Source of the DNA: Paenibacillus sp. yr247
GTDB taxonomy: Bacteria; Bacillota; Bacilli; Paenibacillales; NBRC-103111
Direction of reading: 5' to 3'
NCBI RefSeq assembly: GCF_900103825.1
Contig: NZ_FNIF01000003.1
Coordinates: forward strand, 1 to 64,000
Length of the DNA stretch: 64,000 bases
The notes under the pieces are model-generated. The model saw nothing but the letters and a program-made list of their open reading frames with translations, searched no databases and was not told the origin of the DNA. Made by a program: the position numbers and the translations under genes. Shown here piece by piece: positions 42,473 through 51,802 of this stretch; positions within the stretch are counted from its first letter, which is position 1; each line of letters opens with the position of its first letter.

Positions 42473-45232
42473 TTACTCTACATTACCATAGAACCAAGCT
42501 TCTCCATTTTGCATGACACGATCGTGAACAGCTTCCAAGTTATCTTCTGACCAAGCCAAAGTCGTTGGATTCTGGCGAACGAGCACGATGTTCAGGTTGG
42601 AATAGTCCCCAGTTGCAACAGAACCGGTACTGGATAATTCGGATAATGGAATGACCATCTCGATGTTGCCGGTAGCCGGATCCCATTGAGGTGCGATCAC
42701 GCTGGTAATAAAGTGGTCAAATGACCAAGAACCGCTTACAACTTTGAATTTCGAGAAATTAGCGCTGTCGCTCCAACGGCCGACCATATACTGTGCCGCA
42801 TGATCGAGCCCACCGCCGTACATGGCGGAGGATGACGAAGCTGCCGCACCGTGTTTATAATCCTCCCCATATACCATGACTCCAAAACGAGGAGCGGTAT
42901 TGTATGCGGAAAGGACTCCGCTTTTATTTTTAACGCGAATGTAGAGATTGCTAGCATCATTACTGACATAAGCCTTCGTAATTGTCGTATCGCCTGAACC
43001 GGATGTACTGGCCTTATTATTTAGATAATAGGGCACATTGCTGTACTGAGACAAGTCGGAAGCTACGCTCGTGGTGACGTTAATGGTTTTATAAGCACCA
43101 ACGTTATACTGAGGAGCAGTGATGCGAATATCGGCCTTTCCTTCGTAAGCAAGCGCTGTTAGAACAAACCAAGCCGCAGTAACGGGCTCGACCATCGTGC
43201 TTGGAAGAGGTTTAAATGTAATTCGAGATACCGCTTCTCCTGCGGACATGTACCCTACTCCCGTTCTGGAGACGATCCATTGCAAGTAACTAAGTGCAGT
43301 TGTCAAATTACCTTGGTAGATGTTATATAGAGCCACATAGGCACTCATTTGCGGCCAAGAAGGCTCGTTGCTTAAAGCCTCATTGCCTGCTGGACTGAAT
43401 GCGGCGGTATAGTAGAAGGTATCGCCAGTGTAACGGGCGATTCCATTGCCGTCGTGCTGAAGCGTCGTTGTAATTTTGTTGATATGACTGCTAATTCTCG
43501 AGGAATTGGAGTCAAGCAGACCGTAAACGAACATCGCATCAGATGAGGAATCGACCAGCGTATTCGTCCCGCCGGAGGTAGTTACGGCACGGTTGAAGTA
43601 ACCGTTTATGGAATTCCACAACCCAGGTGGACTCCAGCTATCATTCTTCTGGATATTCGATCGGATCTTGCCCGATACGCCGTTGTAGCTGTCGGCGAGG
43701 CTGCTCAATCCTTCCGCGCGGGACATATACTGGGCCGCATCCAATCCGGCTGCATATAAACCTTGCGTAAATCCATTGTACTCCTGTTGTTCCTCCCAAA
43801 TGCTGGCATCGGGTTGACCGAAGCCGTAGGGATCGGAACCGATATAGTTAGTAATGAAGTCTGCCGACTTTTTATAAGCGGTCCACATATTGGCAAGAAA
43901 AGTAGCGCTGCCTGTTAATTTGTAATGCAAATAAGCGCCGATGAGGAAAATTCCGATCGAATCGTTTTCTGGTTCGACAAAGGACATATAGCTGCTGTCC
44001 CATAGGTTGAACGTTGTTTTGAAGCTCCCGTCCGCAGATTGTCGGGCAATTAACCAATTCCAATATTTTTCTGCTTCCGCAGTGAAACCGGCCTGATCCA
44101 AAATCATCGCAGTCACAGCCGAATCGCGAATCCAGACCTTATAGCCGTAAGCAATCGGATTGGTCGTCGCCGGCATCGCACCCGATGTCGGATTGATCGA
44201 GTTTTTAATCGATATCAATGCGCGTTTATAGGTTTCATTGATACCCGTATCGGAAGAGGTCGTTGTTTTCCCGCTGGCCAACCAATTGGTATACGCGGTT
44301 TGAGTTTGCGTAAACCAGTAGGTCGCGGTTTGAGCGCGAGCTGTGTCCACGGTGCTTTGTGCATTAGCAAGCGTATCGCGAACCGTAGCGACGAAAGATA
44401 ATGAAACCGAACTGTTTGCTGGAATGGTAAATCGGTTTTGGAACGCAACGCTAATATCCGTCGCCACTACATCATTATTGTTTTTGACCGTGCCGTTGTT
44501 ATCGAACGTATACCACGCTGCAACGTCATTGGAGATTAGATTGGAAACCGCATCGTTGGCTACCTGATGGCCGGTCACCGCCTGAAGCGAGGTCAGCGCA
44601 AGATAGTATTGGCCGGATGCGCTCATATCAACAAATAGCGTGTTGCGTGTACTGTCGTAGTACCCATGGTGGGAATTGTTGGCTCCTCCGATCGATTTGT
44701 TGTTCTCGTGAATCTGCTCCAACAGGTTATAATCAATGGAGGTTGCGTTATTGTTGGTAAACGTATAAGTGGCTACTGTAAAATTCTGATTCGGTACCAT
44801 ATTATAATCCTTAGTCACCGTCAAGGGCATGTTGGATCCGCTATAATCCAGATATTGGGTTTTTAAAATGCCGTTGTCGTCATAATAAGCCTGAGAATTA
44901 AAATTATGGATTTGATTATATTTCACAGCAAGTGTCTCGTCACGGAAATAGCCGGAGTAATCCTTAATCTGGTTGGTGTTGTAATCGTTGCTTACACGCA
45001 TCTCACCGATTCGGGGCCCGAAGGTGCCTGTGTCGTTCTGAGATAATTTACTAGCCATCCATATATTCATTGCGTTGTTCCAATTGGACATGTAAACACT
45101 TGTTGCAGATTGTGTAGACGGCAAAGTGGTTGCGAAGACCGGTTTAACGAAGGCCAGCGGCCCCATCGTCAGTGCTGCAGTTAGAAGCACGGCAAGCCCT
45201 ATTTTAACCTTAACCCATTTAAATTGCCTCAT
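42473..45232 (-). CDS. Secreted GH15 glucodextranase/glucoamylase-like enzyme, 919 aa
   Basis: Signal peptide (residues 1-34, ending PVFA). An N-terminal beta-sandwich (~40-290) precedes an (alpha/alpha)6 catalytic domain (~300-690) with IAYGYKVWIRDSAVTAMILD, SIWEEQQEYNGFTQGLYAAG (general acid Glu near 480) and ALSNEPSWPQMSAYVALYNI (base Glu near 624). Residues ~700-919 resemble the C-terminal DOMON-like domain of glucodextranases. Such enzymes release glucose from the ends of alpha-1,6-glucans. It starts 20 bp after the CITase-like gene with GGAGGATATTTTTC, last gene of the operon. Confidence 0.85.
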   Translation of the reverse strand: MRQFKWVKVKIGLAVLLTAALTMGPLAFVKPVFATTLPSTQSATSVYMSNWNNAMNIWMASKLSQNDTGTFGPRIGEMRVSNDYNTNQIKDYSGYFRDETLAVKYNQIHNFNSQAYYDDNGILKTQYLDYSGSNMPLTVTKDYNMVPNQNFTVATYTFTNNNATSIDYNLLEQIHENNKSIGGANNSHHGYYDSTRNTLFVDMSASGQYYLALTSLQAVTGHQVANDAVSNLISNDVAAWYTFDNNGTVKNNNDVVATDISVAFQNRFTIPANSSVSLSFVATVRDTLANAQSTVDTARAQTATYWFTQTQTAYTNWLASGKTTTSSDTGINETYKRALISIKNSINPTSGAMPATTNPIAYGYKVWIRDSAVTAMILDQAGFTAEAEKYWNWLIARQSADGSFKTTFNLWDSSYMSFVEPENDSIGIFLIGAYLHYKLTGSATFLANMWTAYKKSADFITNYIGSDPYGFGQPDASIWEEQQEYNGFTQGLYAAGLDAAQYMSRAEGLSSLADSYNGVSGKIRSNIQKNDSWSPPGLWNSINGYFNRAVTTSGGTNTLVDSSSDAMFVYGLLDSNSSRISSHINKITTTLQHDGNGIARYTGDTFYYTAAFSPAGNEALSNEPSWPQMSAYVALYNIYQGNLTTALSYLQWIVSRTGVGYMSAGEAVSRITFKPLPSTMVEPVTAAWFVLTALAYEGKADIRITAPQYNVGAYKTINVTTSVASDLSQYSNVPYYLNNKASTSGSGDTTITKAYVSNDASNLYIRVKNKSGVLSAYNTAPRFGVMVYGEDYKHGAAASSSSAMYGGGLDHAAQYMVGRWSDSANFSKFKVVSGSWSFDHFITSVIAPQWDPATGNIEMVIPLSELSSTGSVATGDYSNLNIVLVRQNPTTLAWSEDNLEAVHDRVMQNGEAWFYGNVE

Positions 45233-45252
45233 GAAAAATATCCTCCTTTAGT

Positions 45253-48159
45253 TTAAGGAATGGAAATCGAATAGTTCGTACCTTGCCAACGATCGATATT
45301 CGTTTCAAGAATGCCGTTATTATTATCGTCCCATAAGAATGTGAAATTTACCGTCGTTCCCGATGTGAACGGCCCAATCGAATTCTCGTAATTGTGCAAT
45401 GTATCGCTTGAACCGTTATTTAACATCATCGTATCCGTCACATTTTGCCAATTGTTAATACCTGAGTGAATCCAACCTTGTTCTCCTGTTCTGAAGGTGA
45501 TTCGATATCCCGCAGGTACAGAGATAATGGCACGATCAAACTGCCAGATATAGGTTTTATCCAAATTAAGGCGATCCAAATTAATCGCACCTGTATTGCT
45601 GGCGGAATACCATAGCACAATGCTGTGGATCCCCGGTTTGAGATGTGCGGTTAGTTCGCCGTCATTCCATGTATCCCAGTTTGCGGTGCCTTTAAAGCGT
45701 ACGGTGCCTGCATAAGCGCCATCAACAAATACATCTCGCGTAGCATCCGTCCCGCCATTGCTATAATGGAACCGCAATGAATAATCATCATTTGTCGCCG
45801 CATTTACAATGAAGGATACTCCTTCATTCGCTGCAACGAACCCGTCTACAAAACCGGTGCCCGTATATCCCGTATGATTGGTATTGGTTGTCACGCTAGT
45901 CTTAATAGCCGTCTCCGCTTCGTAAACGTTATTGGTCGGTGTGGTGAAGGTGCGGCTCAAGTAAATCATATCCCAATACTGTAATGAAGGTAAGGTAAAG
46001 GAAATATACTTGCCGTTGCTGTCCGTTCCCGTGGTGAAAGCAAGCTGCTGCGAGCTTCCGTTGCTAATGTCGGGGGAAGCAAGATTCACGCTCGAAATAC
46101 TCTCGTCATTGCCCACATACACTTTTGTAATGAGATTGTTCATAGTGACAGGCGTATTTGCCGTATTTCTCCAAGTTGTATCATTGTTCTTTAAATTAAT
46201 GAGGTGCACGATGTCATAGCTGCCGTTCCGTTTGATTTGCTGCCAGATTGTGTTGGCCGCTGCATTACCGCTTAGCGTCTGGCCAGTAATGGAGACGAAC
46301 TGCGTGCCGGCGTCATTATCGATCACGTCAGGATCAAACAAAAGATTTTCGTAAGCAGTAATGAAGTTGTAATGATCCTTCATTCCCTCCCGCAGACTTG
46401 TTCTCATTTGTTTCCCTTCGTTTGGAAAATATGGGTGCCCGAGCATTTGATCCCCTTCGCCCATTTCAATGTGAAAAGAGCCGCTCGCAGCAATCGCCGC
46501 GTTAGCTAACCGTACGGAAGGTTCATTGAATGTTCCGAGCGTCAAGCTATCTAAATTAATAAAGCCTGCATCCGTTGCATTCATTTGAATTTTTACAGTG
46601 TGGTTTCCTGCTGTCAGTTGGACGACATCATAGGCGTCAAATGACCATGTATCCCAATTTGCTTGGTTCTGAAATGAAATTTGCTTATCCAAAACCCCGT
46701 CCACATAAATACTTCTAGTACCCGTTGCCCCTGTAGCATTCGCGTATTGAAACGCTAATGCATATTTCCCTGTTTCTGGGGCGTTGATATTAAACTGGAC
46801 ATAATTACCTGTGGTTCCGAAATTATCGACGAAACCCGTACCCGTATATCCCGTATGATTATTGTTCACCGTAACCCCATTTAGGGAAGCGGATTCAGCT
46901 TCGTATCTTGTACCCAAATTTTCCTGATAATTCATATAAGCGGCCAACACCATTGCTTTGCCACCATCATTGCTTCGAGCTTTGTTAATAAAGTTTTTCA
47001 AATCGATATAATTAGGTGAATTTTCCCATATTTCACTGTAATCAAAGCTAGTTTGGGCGTTCGTCGTGACATCATTCGCTGCCCAACCAGTGACGCCGCC
47101 ATTCACAATATTAAAAGCAATTGCTTTGTTGCTAAAGCCAGTGCTGTTCAGATTACTCCGCAGATTGTTAATAAAACCTGAAAAGCTGTGTTCCAGATCC
47201 ACAATGCCCCCGTTATAGTCGTGCATGTTATCACGCTGACCCATCTGGTCGAGATGAATCCCATCAAAGCCAGCCGTTGATAAAATATCGCGATACTGCC
47301 CATAGATGTAATTTTGCCAGCTCGTATTCGCTGGATTAAACAGCCATAGGTTCGTATTCGGGTCATTATCTCCAAAATCGAACACAGCTTGACTCGCATG
47401 GAGTGTATCATTATACATTCCCCACGTCGGACTTACACCGGAAATCGATTGATAATTTTGCAATGCAGCGTAAGTCATAGTATAAGGCATGGCCGCAGCA
47501 TTGTAGTTGTGTACGGAAGAAATCAAATTTTGGATGGTCGGCCAAGAATCGGTGATTTTGCCGTTCCAATTCGTCCAAGAGCTGTTGATCGTGCCTCCTG
47601 TCCGTTCGATCATATTTTCATGCCGCCACATCCAATCATAAAGCTGAAAAGCATTCGTATGGTAATCCTGCATGGTTTGCTTGATTCTGGCATCCGAGGT
47701 AGAGGAGGACTCGCCAACAGGATATTCCGTAAGAAACCCGTATCTTGGATATTTGGTCCAAGTACTTGATACGTCAATGGCAGTCGCCCCTGTGGAAGTC
47801 CCTGCTGTAACATTAACAAAATACCCTTGGTAGTCCGTTGCCGGCGTTGTCCAAGGAAACGTGACAGTTGTCGAGGCTCCTGTAGCTAGAACTACGGCTT
47901 GCGAAGTTAAATAGGTTTGCGTTTCTAGATGAGAAATCGTCAAAGTCACATTTCCATTGAATGCTGCACCCGAATCGTTTGTCATTTCAACACTAATGGT
48001 CGCCGCGCTGCTGGGGTTGTACTTCGCCTTATCCGTATAAACCCGCTTGATGATTCCGGTTGCCGCCGCTTTTGACGTCGTTGGGTGAAAGACTAGTAGG
48101 CAAATCACAAACGAAAGAAAAAGCAAACTTGTTTTTTGCAACCTACTTTTCAACATCAT
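45253..48159 (-). CDS. Secreted GH66 cycloisomaltooligosaccharide glucanotransferase-like enzyme, 968 aa
   Basis: Signal peptide ~1-31. The Ig-like N-domain (~35-130) leads to a GH66 barrel containing STAGFDGIHLDQMGQRDN (nucleophile D304) and SFDYSEIWENSP (acid/base E376). The 72-residue spacing equals that reported for CITase of strain T-3040. A CBM35 (~418-543; YEAESASLNG, WDTWSFDAYDVVQL) is inserted within the catalytic region, the hallmark of CITases versus dextranases. A second CBM35 (~745-868; VYEAETA, NWDTWNDG) and a terminal beta-sandwich (~870-968) follow. It is predicted to cut dextran and cyclise isomaltosaccharides outside the cell. The extra C-terminal module could aid binding to dextran or to the wall. 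Confidence 0.9.
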   Translation of the reverse strand: MMLKSRLQKTSLLFLSFVICLLVFHPTTSKAAATGIIKRVYTDKAKYNPSSAATISVEMTNDSGAAFNGNVTLTISHLETQTYLTSQAVVLATGASTTVTFPWTTPATDYQGYFVNVTAGTSTGATAIDVSSTWTKYPRYGFLTEYPVGESSSTSDARIKQTMQDYHTNAFQLYDWMWRHENMIERTGGTINSSWTNWNGKITDSWPTIQNLISSVHNYNAAAMPYTMTYAALQNYQSISGVSPTWGMYNDTLHASQAVFDFGDNDPNTNLWLFNPANTSWQNYIYGQYRDILSTAGFDGIHLDQMGQRDNMHDYNGGIVDLEHSFSGFINNLRSNLNSTGFSNKAIAFNIVNGGVTGWAANDVTTNAQTSFDYSEIWENSPNYIDLKNFINKARSNDGGKAMVLAAYMNYQENLGTRYEAESASLNGVTVNNNHTGYTGTGFVDNFGTTGNYVQFNINAPETGKYALAFQYANATGATGTRSIYVDGVLDKQISFQNQANWDTWSFDAYDVVQLTAGNHTVKIQMNATDAGFINLDSLTLGTFNEPSVRLANAAIAASGSFHIEMGEGDQMLGHPYFPNEGKQMRTSLREGMKDHYNFITAYENLLFDPDVIDNDAGTQFVSITGQTLSGNAAANTIWQQIKRNGSYDIVHLINLKNNDTTWRNTANTPVTMNNLITKVYVGNDESISSVNLASPDISNGSSQQLAFTTGTDSNGKYISFTLPSLQYWDMIYLSRTFTTPTNNVYEAETAIKTSVTTNTNHTGYTGTGFVDGFVAANEGVSFIVNAATNDDYSLRFHYSNGGTDATRDVFVDGAYAGTVRFKGTANWDTWNDGELTAHLKPGIHSIVLWYSASNTGAINLDRLNLDKTYIWQFDRAIISVPAGYRITFRTGEQGWIHSGINNWQNVTDTMMLNNGSSDTLHNYENSIGPFTSGTTVNFTFLWDDNNNGILETNIDRWQGTNYSISIP

Positions 48160-48255
48160 AACTACTCCTCCTATTTTCTGGTTTTGTGAGGCCTCCCACG
48201 ACTACCTCGCTTTCGCTCCCGAATACTAGAAAGCATTCACCCCCTTCAAGTCTTC

Positions 48256-49983
48256 TTAGAGCTCTAACTCGACTACTAACAAATCCCAAAAATACAGATC
48301 AGGTATAACGACCTTTAGTATCTGACCCTTTGACCCTTCCGTTGTTACCGTAAAATTTAAATTGCGGTGTCGTCCCATATCTATATCGGGCGAAGCCATA
48401 AACACCGACTTTACTTTCCGATCCAAAAGGATGTTCACTTGCAGATCATGCTGTTCTGACGGGCGATTCTTTCCTTCGTTCCATAAATCGTCCTCATTGT
48501 TTGTCAAATTGATAAAGCTGATGGTTTTATACTGTGCGTTCTCTCTGATAAGGGTCCACACTTTGCTCGCTTCACCGTAGGCGCTCCACGAAAAATTTCC
48601 AAACACATATTCGATATTGTCCCAGCCTGTATGGGTCATCGACACATCCTCGAGTGAATCATCGAACAATAGATTGGCGTAGCGAACAATAAAATCGTAA
48701 TAATTTCTGATTTCCCGTACAAAATTGGCATCTTCTAATGTGGTGTAATCCACATAATAACCTTGTGTCAATACCGCTTGGTTTTCCCCGTGTAATAGAT
48801 GATAACCACCGTTTGCAGAAATCACGGCTGTAAGCAGCAATGCCGAGAAATTCGCGCGGTCTATTGCCGATGGCTGCTCTCGAAAAGGTTTCAGATAAGC
48901 TGCCAGAATGACTGGCTTCCCTTCGCTATGAAACTTGGCCATGCGAATGATCTGCTGAATGTGATGATACCGCTCATACGGGTGCCAGACCTCGATATAC
49001 ATAGCGTCCTGCGCTGCAAGCGCTACTGTATCGACAGGCCAGTTTCCCACATTATTGAAAATAAGACAAACATCTTCCTTATCCTTTTCAAGCTCACTCC
49101 GGGTGGAATTGATTAAGAATGGAAATTGATCCTTTAACTTCTCGATTCGTGACACACCATGCAATCTAGAAAAAGCTGTTTTCGGAGCTCCGTAGGTATC
49201 CATATGAATCCCATCAAACCCGACCTCTTCGAGCGCTTTTTTGTACTGGGAAATAATATGCTTAGGCCAAGGCGATTCGTCAGAAATATTCATGATAAAA
49301 AATAGGCCAATGAGATCAAGAACCTTCCCATTACTGTCATACAAAGCCCAATCCGGATGCTGCTCGAAAAACGGTTGACTAGCCGCATAGACTGCGCCGT
49401 ACGCAATTGCTTTCATGCCTAAAGCGTGGCACAGAGCCACCTTCTCTTTCACTACGGACAAGCTTAATTCGCGCCCCATTAAGTCTGTGAATTCGCTCCG
49501 AGGCGGAACGAGCTCGTCATGTCGATACATCCAATCGTAAAATTGCACGAGGTTGATATGAAGCTTATTCAAATAATTCACATCATCTGTAGTTCCTAAT
49601 TCGGCTGGAGCAAAATCGCTCAAAAACCCATACCTTGGTGATTTTCGCCAATTGGAAACCACATCGAAAGAAGTAGAAAACACATGGAGCTGCGTGTTGG
49701 AATCAATAGGATAGAGTGCTGCATCCGCTCCGAATCCTTTGAAATCCTCATCCTTTGATTGAATCGCGACGTCTAGAATCGATAACCCCGCAGGGACATT
49801 CAAGATTTCTTGGATATAATCTTCTATAAATTGGTCTACATAGTAAATTCGCACTTCCAATCGAAAAGTAACCGGAATTTCAGAACAATTCTCTATTTCA
49901 ACCCGAAGCTCGATCCGTTCGTTCTTCAGAAATTGAGCTTTCTTTGGGTATAGGTCCTTTATACATAGATTCATCTTCTTCAT
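48256..49983 (-). CDS. Cytosolic GH66 enzyme (dextranase/cyclodextran-cleaving type), 575 aa
   Basis: GH66 protein without signal peptide and without CBM35. N-domain (~1-105), then barrel with VGFDGIHMDTYGAPK (nucleophile D262) and YIEVWHPYERYHH (acid/base E331). Conserved blocks SPRYGFLSDFAP and NLVQFYDWMYRHDELVPP match the secreted paralogue (KYPRYGFLTEYPV; FQLYDWMWRHENMI). The ATG overlaps the permease stop (ATGA), indicating translational coupling. It is expected to open or hydrolyse imported isomaltosaccharides in the cytoplasm. Cytosolic GH66 in an import operon is the most interesting element of the locus. Confidence 0.88.
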   Translation of the reverse strand: MKKMNLCIKDLYPKKAQFLKNERIELRVEIENCSEIPVTFRLEVRIYYVDQFIEDYIQEILNVPAGLSILDVAIQSKDEDFKGFGADAALYPIDSNTQLHVFSTSFDVVSNWRKSPRYGFLSDFAPAELGTTDDVNYLNKLHINLVQFYDWMYRHDELVPPRSEFTDLMGRELSLSVVKEKVALCHALGMKAIAYGAVYAASQPFFEQHPDWALYDSNGKVLDLIGLFFIMNISDESPWPKHIISQYKKALEEVGFDGIHMDTYGAPKTAFSRLHGVSRIEKLKDQFPFLINSTRSELEKDKEDVCLIFNNVGNWPVDTVALAAQDAMYIEVWHPYERYHHIQQIIRMAKFHSEGKPVILAAYLKPFREQPSAIDRANFSALLLTAVISANGGYHLLHGENQAVLTQGYYVDYTTLEDANFVREIRNYYDFIVRYANLLFDDSLEDVSMTHTGWDNIEYVFGNFSWSAYGEASKVWTLIRENAQYKTISFINLTNNEDDLWNEGKNRPSEQHDLQVNILLDRKVKSVFMASPDIDMGRHRNLNFTVTTEGSKGQILKVVIPDLYFWDLLVVELEL

Positions 49984-50801
49984 CCTTTCACGGCCCCCGC
50001 AGTTATTCCCTTAATGAAATATTTTTGAAAGATAAGAAAGGCAATCACCGCCGGAGCCAACCCGATTACCGCAGCTGCCGCCATCAAATTCCATTGGGCT
50101 CCATAGGTTTGAAAAAACAATCCCACAGCAAGCGGTACTGTGTACAACGCTTTATTTTGCAGAAAAAAAACAGCTTGCCCATAATTGTTCCAAATTCCAA
50201 GTCCTGACAAAATAACAACCGCAGCGGTAACAGGTCGTAAAAAGTGAAAAGTTACACGCCAAAAAGCTGTAAAATAGGTACAACCATCGATAATCGCCGA
50301 TTCCTCCACTTCACGTGGCAGCATCTTAATAAAGCTCGTATAAAGAAACACTGAAAATGGTAAAGCGTTTGTTGCAGTTAGCAGAATCATCGCCCAATGC
50401 GTGTTGATCCCTCCAATGGATTTCATTAACGAGTACAGAGGAACGGTAATAATAATGGCTGGTATCATCAAACAAATAAGCAGCGTATGAAAGACAGCGG
50501 TATTGAACTTATTGTTAAATCGAGCAATAGAATAACCAGCTGAACTAGAGAGTGTCACAACTAAGGCAATGGCGCCTCCTGTAATAATCAGCGAATTCAC
50601 AATTGCCAAACCGAGCTTAGATACTTTCCAGGCTTGCACATAATTATCAAAATGAAAATCGGGTAGCAATATGGAAGGGTCATACATCCCCCGTGTTGGC
50701 GTATTCAGCGATAAATAGAGCAATACATAGAAGGGAAACAAAGATAGAAGAGCGATGAAAATGACAACAACATATTTCAAAACGCTTTGGGCTATTTTCA
50801 T
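49980..50801 (-). CDS. ABC sugar permease, MalG-type (CUT1), 273 aa
   Basis: Six hydrophobic segments and the cytoplasmic EAA-like loop EVEESAIIDGCTYFTAFWRV. N-terminal VVVIFIALLSLFPFYVLLYL is typical of MalG subunits. GGAGGCGCGAT lies before ATG 50801. It is the inner-membrane partner of the MalF-type gene upstream. The ATPase is not encoded in the operon. Confidence 0.92.
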   Translation of the reverse strand: MKIAQSVLKYVVVIFIALLSLFPFYVLLYLSLNTPTRGMYDPSILLPDFHFDNYVQAWKVSKLGLAIVNSLIITGGAIALVVTLSSSAGYSIARFNNKFNTAVFHTLLICLMIPAIIITVPLYSLMKSIGGINTHWAMILLTATNALPFSVFLYTSFIKMLPREVEESAIIDGCTYFTAFWRVTFHFLRPVTAAVVILSGLGIWNNYGQAVFFLQNKALYTVPLAVGLFFQTYGAQWNLMAAAAVIGLAPAVIAFLIFQKYFIKGITAGAVKG

Positions 50802-50819
50802 ATCGCGCCTCCTTGACTT

Positions 50820-51707
50820 TTAGAGTTCAAATTCTTTATGTCTTACTAATCTTAAAAAGACGACCACAGGTACAATGATCAAAAGAAAAAGGATGAGCGC
50901 TACCGCTGTTGAATAGCCTGTAAAGCTGCCATACAGCTTCCGTAAAATAAAAATGCTTAGCGACTCTGTACTAAATCCTGGTCCTCCATCCGTAAGCGCA
51001 ACAATAATTTCGAAAACGGATAATGATCCGATAATATTCGTAACGACATTGATTTTAATCGAAGGGTACAGCATCGGAATGGTTACATACCAGAGCTTGG
51101 AGAAGTAGCCGGCGCCATCTATTTTGCTAGCTTCATATAATTCCTCCGGAATCGATTGGAGACCTGCCAAGTAAATAATCATTGTCATGCCTACAAACTG
51201 CCAAACATTCACGAAAATTAATACTTTAAGCGCTGCAGAGTTATCGCCTAGCCAATTGATACTCCACATACCGGGATGAAAATGATCTAACAAACGGAAG
51301 AGATAGCCTCGACCCGGCTGAAGGATAAAATACCATACATAGCCCATTATTAAAGGGCTAATAACCGCCGGTAAATAAACGATCGCCCGCACAACCGCTT
51401 TCCCCTTGAAATTACGATCCAGTAAGAGCGCATAGAGAAAGCCAAATAGGTTCAAAAGCGGAGCGCTGCCGAGCGCGAATAACACAGTGGTCATGACATC
51501 GTGCATAGCTCGATCATCATGAAAGAAATCCACAAAGTTTTGCAAGCCTGTAAAAGAAGGCTGCGTGACGCCATTCGAATCGGTTAAGCTGATGCCAATG
51601 CCTTGCGTCAATGGATAAATAAAAAACAAAGCAAATAATAAAATGGCCGGAACCGCCATAACTTTATGCAAATTTAGGTTGAAATATCTGATCATTCTCA
51701 TTGCCAT
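50820..51707 (-). CDS. ABC sugar permease, MalF-type (CUT1), 295 aa
   Basis: Six hydrophobic segments with EAA loop EELYEASKIDGAGYFSKLWY and conserved PAVISPLIMGYVWYFILQPG. Of three in-frame ATGs, 51701 has the better spacing to AGAGGTG, while 51707 lies closer. It follows a hairpin downstream of the binding-protein gene and precedes the MalG-type gene by 18 bp. Confidence 0.92.
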   Translation of the reverse strand: MAMRMIRYFNLNLHKVMAVPAILLFALFFIYPLTQGIGISLTDSNGVTQPSFTGLQNFVDFFHDDRAMHDVMTTVLFALGSAPLLNLFGFLYALLLDRNFKGKAVVRAIVYLPAVISPLIMGYVWYFILQPGRGYLFRLLDHFHPGMWSINWLGDNSAALKVLIFVNVWQFVGMTMIIYLAGLQSIPEELYEASKIDGAGYFSKLWYVTIPMLYPSIKINVVTNIIGSLSVFEIIVALTDGGPGFSTESLSIFILRKLYGSFTGYSTAVALILFLLIIVPVVVFLRLVRHKEFEL

Positions 51708-51735
51708 TTCACCTCTTCGATTCCCATATATGATG

Positions 51736-51780
51736 AAAAAGAAGGAAGCCTTTCGCAGTGTAGTACGAAGTTGACTTCCT
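51736..51780 (-). terminator. Attenuating hairpin between binding-protein and permease genes
   Basis: On the minus strand AGGAAG...CTTCCT with an inner CTTCG/CGAAA pairing, followed by TCTTTTTC. Such partial terminators lower permease relative to binding-protein expression in many sugar operons. Confidence 0.65.
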
Positions 51781-51802
51781 CATTTTTCAAACAACAGCCG
51801 TA

